A stretch of DNA of 64,000 bases from Sinorhizobium terangae (GTDB taxonomy: Bacteria > Pseudomonadota > Alphaproteobacteria > Rhizobiales > Rhizobiaceae). Below the pieces are notes generated by a model, which was given only the letters and a program-made list of their open reading frames with translations, made no database searches and was not told the origin of the DNA. Position 1 is the stretch's first letter, and the number at the start of each line of letters is the position of its first letter. The translations under genes were made by a program, and so were the position numbers. The stretch covers positions 1,674,001 through 1,738,000 of the forward strand of contig NZ_CP121659.1 in NCBI RefSeq assembly GCF_029714365.1, given 5' to 3'. Of this stretch, positions 1 through 9,718 are shown piece by piece.

Positions 1-92
1 CACGCTTCCAATCAGACGTTCAACGGACGCTGTAGCCCTTTGAATTTGTGCCTGTTTGGTCCTGAAGCCGGGCCGACTTAGGGAAACACCCT
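1..92 (+). repeat. RIME-like element, degenerate and cut by the window edge
   Basis: This stretch matches the consensus shared by the other copies in the window: a first palindrome ending in CGCTGTAG, the spacer CTTTGAATT, and a second palindrome ending in GGAAACA. Many positions have decayed (TTAGGGAAACACCC instead of TTAAGGAAACATGC). The left end lies outside the window. It sits just beyond the stop of the DUF971 gene. Confidence 0.7.
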
Positions 93-96
93 ACGG

Positions 97-471
97 TCAG
101 CGCGGCTTTTCCGACTTGTCGCGCGACATGCCCTTTTCGGCTAGTTCCTGCTCATAGCCAGCGAAGAGTTCCGCGCCCTTTTCTCCCAGTTCGCGCAGGT
201 AGGTCCAGGTGAAGATGCCAGTGTCATGAAAATCATCGAAGCCGATGCGCACGGCGTAGTTGCCGGTCGGCTGCATCGAAATGATCTGGACATTGCGCTT
301 GCCGGGCACGGTCACCCGCTGGCCCGGCCCGTGCCCCTGCACCTCGGCCGAAGGTGAAAGCACGCGCAGCAGTTCGGCGGACAGGTCGTAGGAGGCGCCA
401 TCGTCGAAAGTGACGGTGAGGCGGTGACGGTCTTTCGAAACACGCAACTCAGTCGGCCAGAATTCACTCAT
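97..471 (-). CDS. DUF971 domain protein
   Basis: A 124-residue soluble protein consisting of one DUF971 domain, the module also found at the N terminus of gamma-butyrobetaine hydroxylases. The typical pattern is visible: WPTELRVSKD at the start, a YDLSAELLR segment, and FDDFHDTGIFTWTYLREL near residues 80-95. Free-standing copies are common in proteobacteria and some lie near Fe-S or cofactor genes, but no biochemical role can be read here. A longer frame starts at a GTG at 480; the ATG at 471 is preferred because GGAG lies eight bases upstream. It is divergent from moaA with about 290 bp between the two starts. Confidence 0.85.
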   Translation of the reverse strand: MSEFWPTELRVSKDRHRLTVTFDDGASYDLSAELLRVLSPSAEVQGHGPGQRVTVPGKRNVQIISMQPTGNYAVRIGFDDFHDTGIFTWTYLRELGEKGAELFAGYEQELAEKGMSRDKSEKPR

Positions 472-759
472 GATACTCACTCCGCATTCATCCCCCGAGC
501 ACTACCCCAGTTCATGCCGAAGGCCTATTAAATTCGTCGGCCAGAGCAGATGTTCGCCTCTGAATGATTAGGAAGACAGGCTGAAAAAGCCGAAACATTT
601 TCAAATTTTAAAGCCCTGTTCGGAGGTAAATGCACGTTATCGATCGGATTCAGCCCGCTTGAACTCCGATCGACCGCGGCCTTCACCGAAATTTGCGACA
701 GTATGCGCCTTGACGCGGGGGTTTTTGCCCACGACATTGAAAGCACCGGGAGAAAAGCC
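472..759. other. Intergenic region between divergent DUF971 gene and moaA
   Basis: It must hold the promoters of both flanking genes. It contains an AT-rich patch around 595-625. I see no riboswitch-like fold (in particular no recognisable Moco element) and no convincing open frame. Confidence 0.4.
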
Positions 760-1809
760 TTGAATAATGCAGCGATAGACAGAACCGGCGCACAGCCGCT
801 CGACAGTTCCGCAACGCCCATGATCGACCCTTTCGGTCGGACGATCACCTATCTGCGCGTGTCAGTCACCGACCGCTGTGATTTCCGCTGCACCTACTGC
901 ATGGCGGAGCACATGACCTTCCTGCCGAAGAAGGACCTGTTGACGCTCGAGGAGTTGCACCGGCTCTGTTCCGCCTTCATCGCCAAGGGCGTGCGCAAAC
1001 TCAGGCTCACCGGCGGCGAGCCGTTGGTGCGCAAGAACATCATGTTCCTCGTTCGCGAACTCGGCAGGGAGATCGAGGCTGGTCGCCTGGACGAGCTGAC
1101 GCTGACGACCAACGGCTCGCAGCTTTCGAAATTCGCGGCCGAACTTGCCGACTGTGGCGTGCGTCGGATCAACGTTTCTCTCGATACCCGCGATCACGAT
1201 AAATTCCGCCACATCACCCGATGGGGCGAGCTCTCGAAGGTCCTCGAGGGCATCGACGCGGCTCAGGCCGCCGGCCTCAAGGTGAAGATCAATACGGTCG
1301 CGCTCAAGGGCTTCAATGACGCCGAGATCCCCGAATTAATGCGTTGGGCGCACGGGCGCGGTATGGAACTGACGCTGATCGAGACGATGCCGATGGGTGA
1401 AGTGGACGAAGACCGGACCGACCACTACCTGCCGCTTTCCGAGATGCGTGAGCGTCTGGAAACCCAGTTCACGCTCAAGGATATTCCCTACCGCACCGGC
1501 GGCCCTGCACGCTATGTCGAGGTGGCGGAGACCGGCGGACGCCTCGGACTGATCACGCCGATGACCCACAATTTCTGCGAAAGCTGCAATCGCGTGCGTC
1601 TCACGTGCACCGGCACGCTCTATATGTGCCTCGGCCAGAACGATGCGGCTGATCTGCGCACGGCGCTGCGCTCGACGGACGACGATGCCTATCTCTCCCG
1701 CGTTATCGACGAGGCGATCTCCCACAAGCCGAAGGGCCACGACTTCATCATCGATCGCGAACACAACCGCCCGGCCGTCGCACGCCACATGAGCGTAACC
1801 GGCGGCTGA
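760..1809 (+). CDS. moaA: GTP 3',8-cyclase MoaA
   Basis: A radical SAM enzyme that carries out the first step of molybdenum cofactor synthesis, converting GTP to 3',8-cyclo-dihydro-GTP in the cytosol. The N-terminal cluster motif CDFRCTYC (CxxxCxxC) follows [11 protein letters not shown], the SAM-binding TGGEPLVRK is at about residue 105, and the second cluster ligands appear as [11 protein letters not shown] and a later Cys near residues 270-290. The frame is open upstream to an ATG at 703, but the TTG at 760 has GGGAG seven bases before it and gives 349 residues, the normal length. The C terminus lacks the usual GG and ends HMSVTGG, which does in fact retain Gly-Gly. mobA and mobB lie 4 kb downstream on the same strand, so cofactor genes are clustered but interrupted. 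Confidence 0.95.
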   Translation: MNNAAIDRTGAQPLDSSATPMIDPFGRTITYLRVSVTDRCDFRCTYCMAEHMTFLPKKDLLTLEELHRLCSAFIAKGVRKLRLTGGEPLVRKNIMFLVRELGREIEAGRLDELTLTTNGSQLSKFAAELADCGVRRINVSLDTRDHDKFRHITRWGELSKVLEGIDAAQAAGLKVKINTVALKGFNDAEIPELMRWAHGRGMELTLIETMPMGEVDEDRTDHYLPLSEMRERLETQFTLKDIPYRTGGPARYVEVAETGGRLGLITPMTHNFCESCNRVRLTCTGTLYMCLGQNDAADLRTALRSTDDDAYLSRVIDEAISHKPKGHDFIIDREHNRPAVARHMSVTGG

Positions 1810-1834
1810 CGTTTCCCCGGACCCAGAAAAACCG

Positions 1835-1876
1835 GAAGGCTCCGCAGTCGTCGACGACCGCGGGGCCTTCTGCTTT
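1835..1876. terminator. Bidirectional terminator between moaA and the chemoreceptor gene
   Basis: A long near-perfect dyad (GAAGGC, CCGC, GTCGTC on the left; GACGAC, GCGG, GCCTTC on the right, with two mismatched pairs) lies between two convergent stop codons and is followed by TGCTTTC. On the opposite strand it is followed by CGGTTTTT. Confidence 0.75.
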
Positions 1877-1884
1877 CAAATAGG

Positions 1885-4434
1885 TCAGGCGGCGTAAGTC
1901 GAGCCGTAACGAAGCTGACCGTGATCGCTCAGCCCACCAGTGCCAGTCTTGAAGCGCTCGATCTTCTCGTTGAGGACTTCCACCTGCCGGCGCAGGCCGT
2001 GGATCTCCGCCGTGTTCTCCTCGACCATCGCAGCGTTCTGTTGCGTGATCAGCTCGACCTCGTGAACGGCTGAATTGACCTCGCTGAGACCGGTATACTG
2101 TTCCGCTGCGGAAGCCTCGATATTGCTGACGAGCTGGTGAATGGTGGCGATATGGCCGTTGATGACGGTCAGCGCTTCCCCGGTCTCCTGCACCAGCGCC
2201 ACGCCGCTGCGCACCTGGGCTGAGCTTGCCGAGATCAGGCCCTTGATCTCGCGGGCTGCCCCCGCGCAACGCTGCGCCAGCTCGCGCACCTCCTGGGCGA
2301 CGACCGCGAAGCCACGGCCCGCCTCGCCGGCGCGCGCCGCCTCGACACCCGCGTTCAGCGCCAGAAGGTTGGTCTGGAAGGCGATCTCGTCGATCACGCC
2401 GATGATGGTGCCGATCTTCTCGGACGAGCGATTGATTTCGGCCATGGCATCGATCGCCTTGGCGACAACCTGGCCGGAATGCTGCGCATAGTTGTTCGTC
2501 TCATCGACAGATACCGTGGTGCGCCGTGCGCTCTCTGCGGTCGAACGCACGAGTTCGGTGAGTTGACGGAGCGCGCGCGAGCTCTCTTCAAGCGCTGCCG
2601 CCTGTTGCTCGGTCCGGCGTGCAAGATCGTCGGCCGAGGCCGAGAGATTGCTCGTCCCGCCGGAGATCTCTTCCGCGACGAGACGGACATCCGTGAGCGT
2701 CGCACGCAGCGCCTCGACGGCGTTGTTGTAGGTGCGGGCCATGATGACATAGTCGGCCGGCAGGTCTTCCGCCATGCCTTCCTCGAGATTGCCGGCAGCA
2801 AGCTCGGCAAGAACATCGGATAGAGCGTTGAGCGCCTGCATCTGCTCGGCTTCGATGCGCGCGCGTTCCTGCGAGCGCCGGGCCTCTTCCTCGGCAGACA
2901 ATGTCCGCGCCGCCTCGGCCTCGCGTTCCAGCCGCACGTTTTCGAGTGCGTTGTCGCGGAAGACGGCGACGGAGCGCACCATGTCGCCGATTTCGTCACC
3001 GCGGTTGCGGCCTTCGATCGCTACTTCGAGGTCGCCGTTGGCAAGCCGTGTCATGGTTTCGGTGACGCGTTTCAGCGGGCCGCGCAGCGTCTCGACAAGC
3101 ATCAGGCCGCCGATGATCGCCAGCAGCGTTCCGGCGACCATCGCGATGATTGATACCGTCGCCGAGCGCTGGCTGTCCTGCTTTCCGGCTTCCTGCGCGC
3201 TGCTGACGAAGCCTTCGAGCGTACGGCTCGCATCGGCGACCAGCGTTGCGGCTTCGCTCTTGGCGGCCTGCCAGCGGCCGCCGACGTCAATCAGCGCGGC
3301 GGTGCCCTTGTCTATGTTGTCGAGCGAGGGGCCGAGCTTCACCGGCAGGTCGCGGAGTGCCGCGTTCTTGCCGCCAAGCTCGGAGAGCTTCCCGGCTGCT
3401 TCGCGTACGGCGCTAATATCTGCAATCACGAGGTCGCGGCTCTCCGCATCGAGCGAGCGGTGCAGTTCGCTGATATGGAAGCGGGTGTTGTCGAGGCCTT
3501 TGAAAGTATCGCTCATCAAAGAGATCAGCGTCTTCAGCGTCGAGATTTCGCCGTCCATGCCGACGAAGCGCTTGGCGGCGGTGTCCGAATTCTTGACCGC
3601 CTCCTTGGCAAAATCAGCCTCATATTTCGAGAGCTTGCTGAGGATCGGCACGAGTGCGTTCTTTTTCGCCTCGTTGTCCTCGGCGCCTGCGAGGATCGCC
3701 TGGATCTTCAGCGCCTGTTCCTTGAGTTCGCCGATGGGCTTCTGGACCTTTTCCGAAGCGATCTTCTCGGCTTCCCCGATCTGCTTCAGCAGATGCGGCA
3801 GCAGCTTGTTCGCCTGATCGATCTTGGCGTCAGGATTGACCGCCATGGTTACCGGCAAGCGGAATTTCTTGATGCGTTCGGCGACACCCTGGTAGGCGGC
3901 AGCATCGAACAGCAGCGCCTTGGCGAAGGCTTCCTTTTCACCCGATTCACTCCGGATGATATCGATCTGCTTGTAGGCGCTGTTGCCTTTCTCGGTCATG
4001 TCGGCAAGCGCCGCTTCCAGCGACGTCGTTACCGCGTCCTGCTCGACCTTGACCGCCCAAAGTTTGTCGGTCTGGCTGCGCATCTGGCCACCGAGGGCAA
4101 CCACCGACGCGATCTGAGCCTTGTCCGCGTCACGCGCGAGCAACGCTTCAAGAGTTCTGACGCCCTCTTCCTGCTCGCCGACCTCTTTCGCAAGGATATC
4201 GCGCGTTTCCTCGCTCGGTTTGTCCGCGAAGGCCTGCAAGGCACTGCGCAAAGCCTGGAAATCCGAGAGATTGTTGATTGTCTCGCGGGTGACGGTCATG
4301 TGCCCATTGAGCGTACGAGCGGTGAAAAAGCCGACGAGTCCGATCCCGGCGATCAGGGCCACGAGCGGAACCACGAAAAGGAGGACTTTTGTGACGATAC
4401 GCAGGCGCTGCAGAAGGCGATCGATCAAAGACAT
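1885..4434 (-). CDS. Methyl-accepting chemotaxis protein, McpZ-like
   Basis: An 849-residue transmembrane chemoreceptor. Transmembrane segment 1 is at about residues 15-37 and segment 2 at about 420-445 ([18 protein letters not shown]). Between them lies an unusually large periplasmic region of roughly 380 residues, rich in Ala, Leu, Lys and Glu and evidently all helical. A HAMP domain follows, then a linker, a second HAMP-like segment and the methyl-accepting domain with the conserved hairpin tip [21 protein letters not shown] periplasmic domain of this size is the hallmark of Sinorhizobium meliloti McpZ, so this is probably its orthologue; that is inference from architecture. No C-terminal NWETF-type CheR tether is seen (it ends YGSTYAA). 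The frame is open to 4581, but the ATG at 4434 directly precedes the first membrane segment and has a GGGG-containing site upstream. Confidence 0.9.
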   Translation of the reverse strand: MSLIDRLLQRLRIVTKVLLFVVPLVALIAGIGLVGFFTARTLNGHMTVTRETINNLSDFQALRSALQAFADKPSEETRDILAKEVGEQEEGVRTLEALLARDADKAQIASVVALGGQMRSQTDKLWAVKVEQDAVTTSLEAALADMTEKGNSAYKQIDIIRSESGEKEAFAKALLFDAAAYQGVAERIKKFRLPVTMAVNPDAKIDQANKLLPHLLKQIGEAEKIASEKVQKPIGELKEQALKIQAILAGAEDNEAKKNALVPILSKLSKYEADFAKEAVKNSDTAAKRFVGMDGEISTLKTLISLMSDTFKGLDNTRFHISELHRSLDAESRDLVIADISAVREAAGKLSELGGKNAALRDLPVKLGPSLDNIDKGTAALIDVGGRWQAAKSEAATLVADASRTLEGFVSSAQEAGKQDSQRSATVSIIAMVAGTLLAIIGGLMLVETLRGPLKRVTETMTRLANGDLEVAIEGRNRGDEIGDMVRSVAVFRDNALENVRLEREAEAARTLSAEEEARRSQERARIEAEQMQALNALSDVLAELAAGNLEEGMAEDLPADYVIMARTYNNAVEALRATLTDVRLVAEEISGGTSNLSASADDLARRTEQQAAALEESSRALRQLTELVRSTAESARRTTVSVDETNNYAQHSGQVVAKAIDAMAEINRSSEKIGTIIGVIDEIAFQTNLLALNAGVEAARAGEAGRGFAVVAQEVRELAQRCAGAAREIKGLISASSAQVRSGVALVQETGEALTVINGHIATIHQLVSNIEASAAEQYTGLSEVNSAVHEVELITQQNAAMVEENTAEIHGLRRQVEVLNEKIERFKTGTGGLSDHGQLRYGSTYAA

Positions 4435-4835
4435 TGCGGACCCCAGGTTCTTATTATGAGGAACATGCCCGCACGGTGGCTTCTCTTTACGGAAGTGGCA
4501 ATGAAATGCCCTCGGAAGCACCTCCCAGGCTCCGGCGGACATTTCGCGGATCGACGGCGCTGCAAATTCGATGACCGTCATCCACCGATCGCTTCATGCG
4601 ATTGCACTGCGGAATCGTGGCAACGATAGGCAGCGAAACTTAAGATTCAGCGAATAACGCTGCGAGGCCGCGGTTGCGCCCATCGAATCTAAAGGGAAAA
4701 CAATCTTGCACAAACGATGCTTGAGTTTGCGCGCAATGGCAGTCAATGCTTGGACAAGGGGCGCACCATCCAAGGAAATGGATTCGCCACCTCCCGCCAA
4801 ACATTGGCCTCGGCCGGGGCCATCAGGAAAGACGA
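4435..4835. other. Intergenic region between divergent chemoreceptor and exporter genes
   Basis: About 400 bp carrying the promoters of both neighbours. Short frames run through it on both strands, but none has a ribosome binding site or a protein-like composition. No repeat or terminator was seen. Confidence 0.4.
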
Positions 4836-5744
4836 ATGCATTCTTCTGCCAATTTCCGCGGCATCGTTTTCATGTGCCTTGCGATGATCAGCTTTGCCTG
4901 CAACGACGCGCTCGTAAAATCCGTGACGGGCGTCATGAACACCGGGCAGATCATGTTCGTCCGCGGCTTACTCACCACGTTGATGGTGCTGGTGTTCGCT
5001 CTCCATTTTCGCGCATTCCGCCCCATCCGAACGATCCTGCGTCCAGCGATCCTCCTGCGCATCATCATGGAGGCGCTGGCTTCGATCACCTATATTTCCG
5101 CGCTCGGGCAGATACCGCTCGCGAATGCTTCGGCGATCATGCAGGCGCTGCCGCTGGCCGTCACGCTCGGCGCCGCGCTTTTCCTGCGCGAACCTGTCGG
5201 CTGGCGGCGCTGGGCAGCGATCTCCATCGGCTTTCTCGGCGTGCTGATCGTGCTCCGACCCGGACCGGAAGGCTTCACACCGGCCGCCTTGACCGTCGTC
5301 GCCTGTGTTTTCTGCACGGCAACACGCGACCTTTGCACCCGCCGCATCGGCAGCGACGTGCCCTCGCTCTTCATTACGGTCACCACCGCCATGGTGACGA
5401 CGCTGGTCGGCGCTTTGCTGATCGTGCCTTTCGGAGGCTGGCAGCCGATGTCGACCACCTCGCTCAGCCATATTGCCGGCGCGAGCGTACTCCTGATGCT
5501 CGGCTACCAGACGATCGTGCTGGCAATGCGCGATGGCGACATCTCGGTCATCGCGCCGTTCCGCTACACGAGCCTGCTCTGGTCGATCGCAATCGGCATA
5601 TTCTTCTTCCTGGAAACGCCGGATCTCTGGATGCTCACGGGGGTTGCGGTCATCGTCGGCTCGGGCCTCTATACCTTCTATCGCGAGAGCCTGCGCGGCA
5701 GGAAGGCGGTCGCCCAGCGCTCCCTTGCAGGCCCCCTCGAATAG
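4836..5744 (+). CDS. DMT-family (EamA) transporter
   Basis: A 302-residue inner membrane protein with ten predicted helices arranged as two EamA repeats. It belongs to the drug/metabolite transporter superfamily; many relatives export amino acids or metabolites and some import S-adenosylmethionine, so the substrate cannot be named. The ATG at 4836 (MHSSANFRG) is chosen over an upstream frame opening because AGGAAAG precedes it and the first helix starts within ten residues. It lies 12 bp before mobA on the same strand and may be cotranscribed with mobA-mobB, although a link to molybdenum metabolism is only suggested by position. Confidence 0.85.
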   Translation: MHSSANFRGIVFMCLAMISFACNDALVKSVTGVMNTGQIMFVRGLLTTLMVLVFALHFRAFRPIRTILRPAILLRIIMEALASITYISALGQIPLANASAIMQALPLAVTLGAALFLREPVGWRRWAAISIGFLGVLIVLRPGPEGFTPAALTVVACVFCTATRDLCTRRIGSDVPSLFITVTTAMVTTLVGALLIVPFGGWQPMSTTSLSHIAGASVLLMLGYQTIVLAMRDGDISVIAPFRYTSLLWSIAIGIFFFLETPDLWMLTGVAVIVGSGLYTFYRESLRGRKAVAQRSLAGPLE

Positions 5745-5756
5745 AGGAACGCGCCG

Positions 5757-6416
5757 ATGGCCACGAATGCGCCGGAAACACCGACACGCCCACCCGCCGT
5801 CATCCTTGCCGGCGGACGATCGATGCGCATGGGGCGCCCGAAGGCCGGCCTCGTACTCGATGGCAGGCCGATCCTCGACCATATCGTCGAGCGGCTCGCC
5901 CCGCAGGTGGGAAGCATCGCGCTCAACCTCAATGCCGATCCCGGCATCACCCTGCCCCCGGGCCTTGCTGTGCTGGCCGATACGGTGCCCGGCTACTTCG
6001 GCCCCCTCGCCGGCATCCTCACCGCCATGCGCCACGCTGCAGAGGTCGCACCGCATGCGCCTCATGTCCTGACGGTGGCGACCGACACGCCATTTTTTCC
6101 AGACGACCTCGTTGGCCGGCTGTCCTCGATACCCGATCTGGAAGGGACGATCGCCGTCGCCTGGTCCGACGGGGAGATGCATCCGCTATTCGCGCTCTGG
6201 CCGGTCGCGATAGCCGATGATCTGGAAGCCTGGATCCGCACCGACGCCAAGTTGCGCGTGCGCGCTTTCATTGCGCGCCACCCTTCGGCAGCGGTAGACT
6301 TCCCGATGATCGCGACGAAGGCGGGTCCACTCGACCCCTTCTTCAATATCAACACGCCGGATGAGCTTCAGCAGGCCGAATCTTGGCTGCAACGCCTCAA
6401 GGATCCCAAACCATGA
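5757..6416 (+). CDS. mobA: Molybdenum cofactor guanylyltransferase MobA
   Basis: A 219-residue cytosolic nucleotidyltransferase that joins GMP from GTP to Mo-molybdopterin, giving the guanine dinucleotide form used by DMSO-reductase-family enzymes. The GTP-binding signature LAGGRSMRMGRPKA is at residues 18-31, the conserved GPLAGILTAM near 82-91, and the metal-binding VATDTPFFPDDL near 108-119. The stop codon overlaps the start of mobB in an ATGA arrangement, indicating translational coupling. The upstream exporter gene ends 12 bp before it. Confidence 0.95.
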   Translation: MATNAPETPTRPPAVILAGGRSMRMGRPKAGLVLDGRPILDHIVERLAPQVGSIALNLNADPGITLPPGLAVLADTVPGYFGPLAGILTAMRHAAEVAPHAPHVLTVATDTPFFPDDLVGRLSSIPDLEGTIAVAWSDGEMHPLFALWPVAIADDLEAWIRTDAKLRVRAFIARHPSAAVDFPMIATKAGPLDPFFNINTPDELQQAESWLQRLKDPKP

Positions 6417-6925
6417 ACCAAGCCAGGATATTCGGCATTGCCGGCTGGAAGAACTCGGGCAAGACCGGCCTTATGGTCCGCCTTGTCAGCGAAATGACAC
6501 GGCGCGGCTATGTCGTGTCGACGATCAAGCACGCCCACCACGACTTCGACATCGACAAGGTCGGCGCCGACAGCTACCGCCACCGGGAGGCCGGCGCGCA
6601 AGAGGTGACGATCGTCTCCTCGACGCGCTTCGCAATCATGCACGAACTGCGCGGCGCGCCGGAACCGTCCTTCGAGGAAATCCTGGCGCGGCTCGCTCCC
6701 TGCGATCTCGTCCTCATCGAAGGCTACAAGCGCGAGCCGATCCCGAAGATCGAAGCGCGGCGGACGGACTCGGCCAACCGTGAGCCGCTGGCGCCGACCG
6801 ACCCGCACATTGTTGCCATCGCCGCGGATCATCCCGTGACCGATACTGATCTTTCAGTCTTCGACCTCGACGATACGGCCGCAATCGCCGATTTCGTGGA
6901 AAAGGTTACGGGGCTCCGCGGCTGA
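6413..6925 (+). CDS. mobB: Molybdopterin-guanine dinucleotide synthesis protein MobB
   Basis: A 170-residue P-loop GTPase accessory to MobA. The Walker A sequence GWKNSGKTGLM is at residues 10-20 and the family motif STIKHAHHDFDIDKVGADSYRHR follows at about 38-60 (positions given because it is long; key residues are H44, H45, D51 and D55). LIEGYKREPIPKIE is the conserved GYK segment. The ATG at 6413 overlaps the mobA stop codon. A strong terminator lies 55 bp downstream. Confidence 0.95.
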   Translation: MNQARIFGIAGWKNSGKTGLMVRLVSEMTRRGYVVSTIKHAHHDFDIDKVGADSYRHREAGAQEVTIVSSTRFAIMHELRGAPEPSFEEILARLAPCDLVLIEGYKREPIPKIEARRTDSANREPLAPTDPHIVAIAADHPVTDTDLSVFDLDDTAAIADFVEKVTGLRG

Positions 6926-6980
6926 TTCTCTGGCGCGCTTTCCGTTGACGCTGCAGACGCTTCCGACGCAGCACATAAGA

Positions 6981-7004
6981 ACGGGGCCGGTCTCCCGGCC
7001 CCGT
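6981..7004. terminator. Bidirectional terminator between mobB and the OmpA-like gene
   Basis: A perfect ten-base-pair stem (ACGGGGCCGG and CCGGCCCCGT) with a TCTC loop sits between two convergent genes. It is followed by ATTC on the plus strand and TCTTATG on the minus strand; the T-tracts are short. Confidence 0.75.
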
Positions 7005-7028
7005 ATTCATCAAGCAACGCTACCGCGA

Positions 7029-9320
7029 TTACCGCTGCGCGACCGGCCGCACGAGCGGCGTCACGCGGCGAATGGTCACGCGCCGGTTCTCCTGCTCTGC
7101 CTCCGGTGTGCGCACCTTGAGGAAGCGCTCGCCATACCCTTGCGTCACGAGGTTTTCGGCCGGGATCCCATAGGCTTCGGTGAGGAGCACGGCTACCGAC
7201 TCGGCACGCTGGTCGGAAAGGACCAGGTTGTCGCGGTCGGAACCGACGGCGTCCGTGTGGCCCTCGATGAAGAAGGTTTCGCCGGGATCCTTCTCAAGGA
7301 TCTTCGACATCGCGTCCGCGACGCCACGGAGCGTCTTGGCCTGCGTCATCGACACTTCGGCACTGCCCGTCTCGAAGTGGATCGTATCGAGATCGATGCG
7401 GCGAACCTTGTCACGCAGTCGGGCGGAGTTGCGCACCTCATCGATCGTGTAGACGCGCTCGACTTGCTCGACCGGTGGCTCGGACAGGAACTCGTAGTAA
7501 TCCCGGTCCGGATCATCGGCCACGTCGACTATATAATCCTCTACCGGTATCGTCAGACGCATCGGCGGCAGGTCGTAACCGACGTCGACGATAGCCGGAC
7601 GGTTATCATCTTCTTCGTACTCGGGCGCGTAGACCATCAGATATTCGTTGCCGTCGCTGTCAATACGCGAGCGCTGCACGATATCGCCGTAGCGGTTGTA
7701 GATCGTGACGATCCGATAACCACCGGGGCGAACGATCGTCTCGCGAACGCGATCGCGCGGCAGTTGGTCGTAGAACGTTTCCTCCGAGTCGCGCCGCAGC
7801 CGCGGCCGGTCGTCGCCTCGGACGAATATGCGATCGCCGACGCCGAGGATCACGCGGTCCTCAACTTCGTCGACCACCTGCACCTCGGTGACTTCGTTCG
7901 TGTTGTTGTTGATCGTCGTGTTGTTGACCGTCGTGTTGTTGATCACCGTGTTGTTGACGATGTTGGTCGTCTGAGGCACCGCGAAGGCCGGTGCTTCGTC
8001 GATGCGCTGCCCCTCTTCCTTCAGATTGGCCTCGACCCTTTGCGGAAATTGCTTCCGGACCTCGCTCGACATTGCCGCCTGTGCGGTGGCATCGTCCGTC
8101 GGAGGCGCTACGCTTTCTTCCTTGGCGCGCAATTCCTCACGCTGCTTGCGCCGCGCTTCGCGCGCACGGTTGCCGCCGACATTGTCGGCATCCTTGTCGC
8201 TGTCGAGAATGGCCGCACCGTTTTCGACCGGAAGCACGACGGTGTCGTCCGTTGCCGCCGGGTCCTTGGCGATCTTGACCTTCTCTTCCTCAGTGCGCTT
8301 ATCGACCACTTCAGGTGCGGGCCGGGCCTGCTGCTGTTCGCCTGTGCCCTGCCTTGCCGTTGCCGGTGCCTCGGCGCCTGGAACAGGCTGCCTGCCCTCA
8401 CCGGCCTGGTCGGCTGGCTGTTCGGTCTGGCGCTGTTCCTCAGCCTGCTGCTGACGCTTCTTGCGCGGAACCTGCTGCTCTTCGGCCTGCTTCGGAGCGC
8501 CCTCCTCAGTGGCGGGTTGCTGTTCCTCAGCCTGCTGCTGGCGCTCCTTGCGCGGAGCCTGCTGCTCCTCGGCCTGCTTCGGAGCGCCCTCCTCGGCGGC
8601 GGGTTGCTGTTCCTCAGCCTGCTGCTGGCGCTTCTTGCGCGGAGCCTGCTGCTCCTCGGCCTGCTTCGGAGCGCCCTCCTCGGCGGCGGGCTGTTGTTCC
8701 TCAGCCTGTTGCTGGCGCTTCTTGCGCGGAGTCTGCTGCTCCTCGGCCTGCTTCGGAGCGGCCTCCTCAGCGGCGGGTTGCTGCTCTTCAGCCTGCTGCT
8801 GGCGCTTCTTGCGCTTCGGAGCCGGCTGTTCTTCAGCCTGCTTCGGAGCGGCCTCCTCAGCGGCGGGCTGCTGTTCTTCAACCTGCTGCTGGCGCTTCTT
8901 ACGCTTCGGCGTCGGTTGCTCCTCGGCCTGCCGCGGAGCGGCCTCCTCGGCGGCGGGCTGCTGTTCTTCAGCTTGCTGCTGACGCTTCTTGCGCCTTGGA
9001 GCCGGCTGTTCCTCGGCCTGTCGTGGCGCGCTCTCCTCGGCGGCGGGCTGCTGCTCTTCAGCCTGCTGCTGGCGCTTCTTGCGTCTCGGAGCTTGCTCCT
9101 CTTCGGCTTGCGGTTGCTGTTCTTCGGCCTGCCCCTGTTCGGCGGCTTGCTTTCTGCGCTTCTTCAGCAGCAGCAATTCCTCGGGCGACGGCTGCTCCGC
9201 GCCTTCCTGAGCAACTTCGAACGGCGCCGTCAGGCTCTCGGCAAGCGCGGGCTGGACGGCAAAAGTTGCCGCGAATACCGGCAAGGCCACCGTTGCGAAA
9301 AGTCTGGATCGAATCGACAT
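7029..9320 (-). CDS. OmpA-family outer membrane protein with tandem Q/E/K/R-rich repeats
   Basis: A 763-residue exported protein. A signal peptide ends near ALA at residue 28. Residues about 79-285 are seven copies of a 29-30 residue unit of the type RKKRQQQAEEQQPAAEEGAP followed by KQAEEQQAP. A second low-complexity patch, rich in Asn and Thr (VNNTVINNTTVNN), precedes a conserved region with a GGYRIVTIYNRYGDIVQRSR segment. The last 110 residues are an OmpA-type peptidoglycan-binding domain: FETGSAEV, IEGHTDAVGSDRDN and LSDQRAESV, with the diaminopimelate-binding Asp and Arg present. It probably ties the envelope to peptidoglycan. The start at 9320 has GAGGAAGGAAG upstream; an earlier in-frame start at 9383 would spoil the signal peptide. 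Confidence 0.88.
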   Translation of the reverse strand: MSIRSRLFATVALPVFAATFAVQPALAESLTAPFEVAQEGAEQPSPEELLLLKKRRKQAAEQGQAEEQQPQAEEEQAPRRKKRQQQAEEQQPAAEESAPRQAEEQPAPRRKKRQQQAEEQQPAAEEAAPRQAEEQPTPKRKKRQQQVEEQQPAAEEAAPKQAEEQPAPKRKKRQQQAEEQQPAAEEAAPKQAEEQQTPRKKRQQQAEEQQPAAEEGAPKQAEEQQAPRKKRQQQAEEQQPAAEEGAPKQAEEQQAPRKERQQQAEEQQPATEEGAPKQAEEQQVPRKKRQQQAEEQRQTEQPADQAGEGRQPVPGAEAPATARQGTGEQQQARPAPEVVDKRTEEEKVKIAKDPAATDDTVVLPVENGAAILDSDKDADNVGGNRAREARRKQREELRAKEESVAPPTDDATAQAAMSSEVRKQFPQRVEANLKEEGQRIDEAPAFAVPQTTNIVNNTVINNTTVNNTTINNNTNEVTEVQVVDEVEDRVILGVGDRIFVRGDDRPRLRRDSEETFYDQLPRDRVRETIVRPGGYRIVTIYNRYGDIVQRSRIDSDGNEYLMVYAPEYEEDDNRPAIVDVGYDLPPMRLTIPVEDYIVDVADDPDRDYYEFLSEPPVEQVERVYTIDEVRNSARLRDKVRRIDLDTIHFETGSAEVSMTQAKTLRGVADAMSKILEKDPGETFFIEGHTDAVGSDRDNLVLSDQRAESVAVLLTEAYGIPAENLVTQGYGERFLKVRTPEAEQENRRVTIRRVTPLVRPVAQR
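8466..9086 (-). repeat. Tandem 87-90 bp repeat array inside the OmpA-like gene
   Basis: Seven full units plus a partial one encode 29- or 30-residue peptides. The four units nearest the N terminus have 30 residues (starting RRKKR or KRKKR), the next three have 29 (RKKR or RKER). The units are nearly identical at DNA level, so unit number is likely to vary between strains and short-read assemblies may miscount it. Confidence 0.9.
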
Positions 9321-9718
9321 TGTCTTCCTTCCTCTTGTCGGGAGGCCTGGCTCGCTGCGCATCCTGTCCGATCGAACGGTCACGCCTGCAAGCCTGCTCC
9401 TACAGGGCCATGATCCGCGATTGCGACTTTTTGGGTTCGGTCACATCCGTAATCGCAACGCTGCAGTCGCGGATCGGTTCCGCTTCAAGGGCTATCGGAG
9501 GCGACATTAACCTTACGTGAACAGGCCGTTCATCTTTCCGTCGCGCCATGAAGAGGACGAGAGGCGCGTGAGCCCGCTTTCACGTTGGGCGATCGCGCTT
9601 TCCAGTTGATTTTTACAAGAGAAGTACGAATATCCCGCCAACCGTGGCGTACGCCCCGGCCCTATTTGGCATCCGCGAACAAGAAAAAACCGGATGTCAG
9701 CCAACAGAGAGGATGATC
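9321..9718. other. Intergenic region between OmpA-like and binding-protein genes
   Basis: About 400 bp with divergent promoters. No repeat copy, terminator or credible small gene was recognised. Confidence 0.4.

Noticed and set aside
8466..9086. Possible CRISPR array because of regular repeats
   Set aside because: Units are contiguous with no unique spacers, are 87-90 bp long, and lie in a coding frame.
8315..9520. Frames with repeated Cys/Ser-Ala or Leu-rich peptides opposite the OmpA-like gene
   Set aside because: They arise from the tandem repeat read in other frames. The OmpA frame has a signal peptide, a ribosome binding site and a C-terminal domain.
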